From NCBI RefSeq assembly GCF_014204495.1, contig NZ_JACHLN010000001.1, forward strand, positions 620,001 to 684,000: a DNA stretch of 64,000 nucleotides, read 5' to 3'. The DNA comes from Sphingomonas kyeonggiensis (lineage in GTDB: Bacteria; Pseudomonadota; Alphaproteobacteria; Sphingomonadales; Sphingomonadaceae). Numbering within the stretch: the stretch's first letter is position 1; the number at the start of each line of letters is the position of its first letter. Below, in pieces: positions 59,952-64,000 of this stretch. Under the pieces are notes generated by a model. The model saw only the letters and a list, made by a program, of their open reading frames with translations, had not been told where the DNA came from and did no database searches. The position numbers and the translations under genes are program-made.

Positions 59952-60626
59952 TCAGACGCCCTTCTTTTCCGCCTGCGCCTTGGCGGCGGGGTCCTTGCTC
60001 GGCATGCCCTCCGCCGGAGTCGCCTCGTTCGAGAGATTGCCGCCCGCGGCGTGGTCGGTCGCGTTGCCCTCGGCGGGCGCAGGCGCGGCGCCGGCGGCCG
60101 GCGGGGCCGGCAGCGGCAGGTTCGAGCCCTGCGCGTTGAGATAGGCGATCACGTTCGCGCGCTCCTGCGCATCCGGGATGCCGGCAAAGGTCATCTTGGT
60201 GCCCGAGGCGAACTTGCGCGGATTGCTCAGCCACGCGTCCATCTTGTCGAAGTCCCAGCTGCCGCCCACGGCCTTGAGGGCATCGGAGAAGGCGAAGCCG
60301 GCCTTGCCCTGGGCAATCGCCTCACCCATCGTGCCGTAAAGGTTCGGGCCGATGCCGTTGGCGCCGCCCGAGGCGATCGTGTGGCAGGCCATGCACTTCT
60401 TGAACGAAGCTTCGCCCTTGGCGAGATCGGCGCTGGCCAGGCGGGTGGCGATCGGCGCGACCGCGACGGCACCGCCCTCGCTCGCTTCCTCAACGCCTTC
60501 AATCACATAGCCCATGTGCTCGGGACGTTCGGCATGGAAATACATTCCGCTCGCGATCGAAAGCCCAAGTGCAGCAATCCCCCCTGCAAGTGCCCAGCCC
60601 GCGATCGTATTGAAGCGATTGTCCAT
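59952..60626 (-). CDS. Membrane-anchored class I cytochrome c (CycM/c552-like)
   Basis: A 224-residue protein. An uncleaved N-terminal helix (about residues 8-28) anchors it to the membrane. The heme motif CMACH (about residues 78-82) and the axial Met of KMTFAGI identify class I. The C-terminal about 55 residues are Ala/Pro/Glu/Lys-rich. Such membrane-tethered cytochromes deliver electrons to cytochrome c oxidase. It is divergent from pheA. Confidence 0.9.
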   Translation of the reverse strand: MDNRFNTIAGWALAGGIAALGLSIASGMYFHAERPEHMGYVIEGVEEASEGGAVAVAPIATRLASADLAKGEASFKKCMACHTIASGGANGIGPNLYGTMGEAIAQGKAGFAFSDALKAVGGSWDFDKMDAWLSNPRKFASGTKMTFAGIPDAQERANVIAYLNAQGSNLPLPAPPAAGAAPAPAEGNATDHAAGGNLSNEATPAEGMPSKDPAAKAQAEKKGV

Positions 60627-60728
60627 GAAATGCCCCTGCGGATATGTTGCGCTTCTTTAAAACCGCCCTTGCAATGAAAGCAAGCGGGGCTTGCGGTGCG
60701 AAGTTCGGGCAGCTAGCGCCCGCGCACT

Positions 60729-61625
60729 ATGGAGAATTTCGCAAGCCCGGCGAGAAAGCTCGTCGCGGAGATGACCGAGGCCGCAGCCAGGACCCCTGTT
60801 CGGGCCGTCGCCTTCCAGGGCGCGCCCGGCGCCAATTCGCACATCGCGGTGCGCGAAGTGTTTCCCGACGGCCTGCCGCTCCCCTGCTTTTCCTTCGAGG
60901 ACGCGATCGACGCGGTGAAGGAAGGGCGCGCCGGCTGCGCGATGATCCCGATCGAGAATTCGCTGCACGGCCGCGTGGCGGACATCCACTTCCTGCTGCC
61001 CGAATCGGGGCTGTCGATCATCGGGGAGCATTTCCTCCCCATCCGCTACGCGCTGATGGGCCTGGGCCCGGTCGAGGGCGTCAAGCAGGCTATGAGCCAC
61101 CCCCAGGCGCTCGGCCAGTGCCGCCACTGGCTGAAGGCGCAGGGCATCCAGCCGCTCGCCTATCCCGACACCGCCGGCGCCGCCGCGATGGTCGCCGAGG
61201 CCGCCGACCCGGCGATCGCCGCCCTCGCCCCGCCGGGCGCGGCCGAGCTGTACGGGCTGCAGACGCTCGGCTCCGACATCGCAGATGCCGCGCACAATAT
61301 GACGCGATTCGTGGTACTTGCCCGTGAGCCGCTGGCGGCCGAGGACAAACCCGAGGGACCGTTCATGACCACCTTCGTCTTCGAGGTGAAGAACGTCCCC
61401 GCCGCGCTCTACAAGGCGCTGGGCGGCTTCGCGACCAACGGGGTCAACATGACCAAGCTGGAGAGCTACCAGCGCGGCGGCAGCTTCGCGGCGACCGAGT
61501 TCTACACCGACATCGTCGGCAGCCCCGACGAGGCACCGGTGGCGCGGGCGCTGGAGGAGCTCAAGTTCCACACCAAGTGGATGCGCGTGCTCGGCACCTA
61601 CCCCCAGGCGCGCGCCCGAGCGTAA
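60729..61625 (+). CDS. pheA: Prephenate dehydratase
   Basis: A 298-residue monofunctional prephenate dehydratase making phenylpyruvate for phenylalanine. The catalytic segment MTRFVVLA is preceded by the substrate region VAFQGAPGANSHIAVRE and IPIENSLHGRV; an ACT domain from about residue 210 (TTFVFEVKNVPAALYKALG) gives feedback control by phenylalanine. No chorismate-mutase domain is fused, so AroQ is elsewhere. The stop is 119 bp before the XRE gene. Confidence 0.95.
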   Translation: MENFASPARKLVAEMTEAAARTPVRAVAFQGAPGANSHIAVREVFPDGLPLPCFSFEDAIDAVKEGRAGCAMIPIENSLHGRVADIHFLLPESGLSIIGEHFLPIRYALMGLGPVEGVKQAMSHPQALGQCRHWLKAQGIQPLAYPDTAGAAAMVAEAADPAIAALAPPGAAELYGLQTLGSDIADAAHNMTRFVVLAREPLAAEDKPEGPFMTTFVFEVKNVPAALYKALGGFATNGVNMTKLESYQRGGSFAATEFYTDIVGSPDEAPVARALEELKFHTKWMRVLGTYPQARARA

Positions 61626-61688
61626 CAGACACCGATCGTAGCAAAGGTTGCGCGGCCGGCGGATTCCGCCGAGCGTCCACCCTTGCTT

Positions 61689-61738
61689 GACTCACGCGAC
61701 GAATCGTTGTGTATAGACAACATATCGTCGTGTGAGTC
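61689..61738. promoter_or_regulatory. 50-bp palindromic operator over the XRE promoter
   Basis: Left arm 61689-61713 and right arm 61714-61738 match in 20 of 25 positions, including perfect GACTCAC/GTGAGTC and CGACGA/TCGTCG blocks. TTGACT (61687-61692) and TGTATA (61710-61715), 17 bp apart, form a plausible -35/-10 pair inside it. It ends 6 bp before the start codon of the XRE regulator, so autorepression is likely. Confidence 0.75.
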
Positions 61739-61744
61739 GCCATA

Positions 61745-61987
61745 TTGCCGCAGATACACAACCGTATTGCCCTGTTCCGCACCGAACGCGGGATGAGCCG
61801 GCGCGCGCTGGCCGAGGCGGCCGGGGTGAACCCCCAGACGATCGGCTATCTCGAGCGCGGCGACTATAGCCCCAGCCTGGAGCTGGGCATGAAGATCGCC
61901 GAGGTGTTCGAGGTTCCGGTGGAGCTCGTCTTCTCGTTCACGCCCTTCGAATCGGTCGCGAGCGCCCTGCGCCGCGCGGCCGAATGA
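61745..61987 (+). CDS. XRE-family small transcriptional regulator
   Basis: An 80-residue protein starting at TTG. The HTH (MSRRALAEAAGVNPQTIGYLERGDYSPSLELGMKIAEVF) fills nearly all of it. It belongs to the small XRE regulators that often sit before a membrane protein gene. The start is placed right after the palindromic operator; no closer ATG gives a complete domain. It overlaps the next gene by ATGA. Confidence 0.9.
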   Translation: MPQIHNRIALFRTERGMSRRALAEAAGVNPQTIGYLERGDYSPSLELGMKIAEVFEVPVELVFSFTPFESVASALRRAAE

Positions 61988-62508
61988 TGCCGGAGACCGC
62001 CATGTCCCGTTTCAACCAGCGTTTCCTCGCCGGGCTCGACGCCGCGGCCGACCGCACCGGCGTGCCCGCTCTCGCCATGGGAGAAGTCCGCCGCAGGCAT
62101 CTGCGCTGGCTGCCGATTGTCGCGCTGGCGCTGGCGATCGGCGGCTGGATCTGGGGGATGGCCGCGCCACAAATGGTGCATTTCGCCTATGCCGTGATGT
62201 CGCTCGGCTTCGCGATCGGCGCGTTCCTGCCGATCTTCGGGCCGATCAAGCCCTGGGGCGCGGCGAAGCTGGTCGACGAGTATGACCGGCAGGTGCGGCT
62301 GCGGGCGTTCCTCTACGGCTATGCCAGCGTGACCTTCACGGCCTATGCCGGCATCTGGCTGCTGGTCGGGCTCGCGCTGCTCGACCGCTGGACGACGCTC
62401 GACTTGATCAACCAGATGCGGAACTTCGCACACCTGCTTTTCGTGCTCTACCTCGCGGTGCCGACGCTGCAGGCGAGCTGGGCGACGCAGCCGGTGGAAG
62501 AAGACTAG
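61984..62508 (+). CDS. Hypothetical membrane protein of an XRE-paired unit
   Basis: A 174-residue protein with four transmembrane segments (about residues 42-62, 66-86, 111-135, 143-165) after a roughly 35-residue cytoplasmic N-terminus. It overlaps the XRE gene by ATGA and is translationally coupled. Such XRE plus membrane protein pairs are widespread; the function is unknown. It ends 20 bp before a bipartite repeat. Confidence 0.75.
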   Translation: MMPETAMSRFNQRFLAGLDAAADRTGVPALAMGEVRRRHLRWLPIVALALAIGGWIWGMAAPQMVHFAYAVMSLGFAIGAFLPIFGPIKPWGAAKLVDEYDRQVRLRAFLYGYASVTFTAYAGIWLLVGLALLDRWTTLDLINQMRNFAHLLFVLYLAVPTLQASWATQPVEED

Positions 62509-62528
62509 GCGGGGGCAACCGGGACACC

Positions 62529-62612
62529 CTGTTCCCCGGCGAAGGCCGGGGCCCGGGGTAACAGAGCGATTCGGCGGAGAAACCCTGGGCCCCGGCCTTC
62601 GCCGGGGAGCAG
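62529..62612. repeat. Bipartite REP-like inverted repeat (CCCCGGCGAAGGCCGGGG type)
   Basis: Left arm 62529-62559 and right arm 62582-62612 are 31-bp inverted copies differing at two positions, with a 22-bp spacer. Each arm is a self-hairpin CCCCGGC-GAAG-GCCGGGG. Another sequence variant of the same two-hairpin plan, between convergent genes. Confidence 0.8.
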
Positions 62613-62643
62613 TTAAGCAGCTGAACCAGACGGTTTCGTCCGA

Positions 62644-63516
62644 TTAGGCCCCCTCGACCCAGGCCGTCAGCAGGGTGTGTGCAATGGCATAGGGCGGCGG
62701 TGCGACGAACGGGGCGTCCGGATCGCGGGCGAGCGCCCTGCGCACATCTTCGCGACTGAACCAGTCCGCATGCTCGAGTTCGTGGACATCGATCCGGATG
62801 TCGTCGTTCAGCGCTTCGCCGATACAGGCGACCATCAGCGAGGCCGGGAAGGGCCAGGGCTGGCTGGCGACATAGCGGACCGCGCCGATGCGGACGCCCG
62901 ATTCCTCGCAGGTCTCGCGCCGCACCGCCTCGTCGATCGATTCGCCGACTTCGAGGAAGCCCGCGAGCGCCGAGTAGCGGCCCGGCGGCCAGCTCGGCTG
63001 GCGGCCGAGCAGCGCCATGTCGCCGCGCTCGGCGAGCATGATGACCACCGGCTCGACCCGGGGGAAATGCTCGGCGCCGCAATGGGGGCAGCTCCGCCCC
63101 CAGCCGGCATGCGACACCGAAGTGTGCGTGCCGCAATTTCCGCAGAAGCGGTTGCGGCCATGCCAGAAGACCAGCCCGCGCGCCGACGCGTAATTGGCGG
63201 CATCGGCCGGCGCGAAGCGATCGAGCATCGCGAACAAGGCCGGCGAGCGGCCCATCGGCACCGGCATCCCCTCCGGCAAGGTCGAGACGAAGCGCGGCTC
63301 GCCCGCCTCGAAGCCGAGGAAGAGCAGCTCGCCCTGCGCCTCGGCGAGGCTGGTCCAGGTCAGGTGGCCGTCTTCATCCAGCACCGGATCGAGCCCGTCG
63401 AGCACCAGCAGGCGCGCGTGCGGATCGGCCAGCGCGGTGGCGAGCAGCTCGGGATCGTGGCGAACCCGGTCGGCACGATCGAGCGTGCCGCCAGTGAAAC
63501 CTGGGGTGAGCGTCAC
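62644..63516 (-). CDS. nudC: NAD(+) diphosphatase NudC
   Basis: A 290-residue Nudix enzyme that hydrolyses NAD(H) and removes NAD caps from RNA 5' ends. A zinc-ribbon (CGNCGTHTSVSHAGWGRSCPHCG) precedes the Nudix box GFLEVGESIDEAVRRETCEESGV, and the NudC-specific QPWPFPASLM motif follows. The length is slightly greater than E. coli NudC (257). Its start overlaps the upstream serine hydrolase stop by 4 bp. Confidence 0.93.
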   Translation of the reverse strand: MTLTPGFTGGTLDRADRVRHDPELLATALADPHARLLVLDGLDPVLDEDGHLTWTSLAEAQGELLFLGFEAGEPRFVSTLPEGMPVPMGRSPALFAMLDRFAPADAANYASARGLVFWHGRNRFCGNCGTHTSVSHAGWGRSCPHCGAEHFPRVEPVVIMLAERGDMALLGRQPSWPPGRYSALAGFLEVGESIDEAVRRETCEESGVRIGAVRYVASQPWPFPASLMVACIGEALNDDIRIDVHELEHADWFSREDVRRALARDPDAPFVAPPPYAIAHTLLTAWVEGA

Positions 63517-64000
63517 TTGGTTCGAATCACCTTGGCGAGGTCGGCGTACACAGCCTTGGAGACTGCGCGCTTGAGCTCGGTGTCGCCGAACAGGTTGATC
63601 ATCGCGACGACATCGATCTTGTGGACCGGATCGACCCAGGCGATCGTGCCGGCGGCGCCGCCCCAGCCGAACGTGCCCTTGCCCGGACCGCCCGGCACGT
63701 CGGCGAGATAGACCGAGCCGCCCGCGCCGAAGCCAAGCGGCGCGCCGGTATCGCTGGTCATGTCGTTGAGCAGCGAAGTGTCGGTGCCGGCCGGCAGCAG
63801 GTTCGACATGGCGAGGACCACTGTCTCGGGCTTGAGGAGGCGGACGCCGTCGAGCCAGCCCTTGTTTCGCAGCATGCGCAGGAACCGCCCATAGTCATGC
63901 GCCGACATGACCAGGCCGGCGCCGCCATAGGGAAATTCCGGCTTCTGCAGATAGACCGAGCCGACCGCCGGATCGGCCGGGACGCGGGTGGAGCCCATGA
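63513..64000 (-). CDS. Serine hydrolase (beta-lactamase/AmpC family), C-terminal part
   Basis: The frame runs off the window end, so only about the last 162 residues are visible. Features include the C-terminal domain of class C beta-lactamase-like esterases: YGGAGLVMSAHDYGRFLRML, and GTFGWGGAAGTIAWVDP, the HxG/KTG-equivalent strand. The catalytic Ser-x-x-Lys and Tyr lie beyond the window. It is coupled to nudC. Confidence 0.75.
   Translation of the reverse strand, partial: MGSTRVPADPAVGSVYLQKPEFPYGGAGLVMSAHDYGRFLRMLRNKGWLDGVRLLKPETVVLAMSNLLPAGTDTSLLNDMTSDTGAPLGFGAGGSVYLADVPGGPGKGTFGWGGAAGTIAWVDPVHKIDVVAMINLFGDTELKRAVSKAVYADLAKVIRTK

Overview
This window is about two-thirds G+C and almost fully packed with chromosomal housekeeping genes. 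It contains no phage, transposase, rRNA, CRISPR or recognisable tRNA. The gene content points to an alphaproteobacterium, most likely a sphingomonad (Sphingomonas-like; inferred, not proven). The signs are a DivK-like single-domain response regulator, DUF3035 and DUF3572 proteins, an RNase E ending in a GWW motif, a serC-serA-hisZ run with a structured serC leader, a TorF-type porin, a conserved rnd-lptC-lptA-lptB-rpoN block, and paired GTCATCCCCGCG-type intergenic palindromes.

Layout: 0-6 kb holds a secreted CocE-type hydrolase, a TetX-like flavin monooxygenase divergent from a MarR regulator across tandem palindromic operators, then a heme-binding beta-barrel protein and an ABC-2 exporter. 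6-16 kb holds a DsbA-like oxidoreductase, a BepA-like M48 protease, RNase E, an AmiC-type amidase and PBP1A. 15.5-26 kb carries prfB, a lipoprotein-like methyltransferase, a short RadC protein, thyA-folA, a membrane dipeptidase, ribF, ileS, lspA and a DUF3035 lipoprotein. 26-39 kb mixes envelope, stress and repair genes: TorF porin, RidA, a HAD phosphatase, DUF3572, DivK-like regulator, rpmG, a GDT1-like protein, Dps, a phosphoesterase, an ATP-dependent DNA ligase, an EamA transporter, an S41 protease, an Lrp regulator, a double cold-shock protein and TerC.

39-44.3 kb is the LPS export and sigma-54 block. 45-49.8 kb holds the MBL exonuclease and LhrC-like helicase that normally partner the ligase found 12 kb upstream, followed by a two-domain retropepsin-like protease. 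49.8-56.3 kb has a mannitol-dehydrogenase-family enzyme and the serC-serA-hisZ amino-acid genes. 56-64 kb carries a LOG-family protein, an HD-GYP protein lacking its usual N-terminal domain, a protein with two duplicated winged-helix units, a membrane cytochrome c, prephenate dehydratase, an XRE regulator plus membrane protein behind a 50-bp palindrome, NudC and the end of a serine hydrolase.

The most notable observations are: the ligase/exonuclease/helicase repair set split into two tight divergent pairs; two loci with palindromes spaced exactly 21 bp; the 50-bp palindrome over the XRE promoter; a compositionally foreign segment inside the ileS editing domain; four bipartite inverted repeats built to one plan; and a duplicated single-chain aspartic protease. 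No wholly new multi-gene system can be demonstrated from sequence alone.
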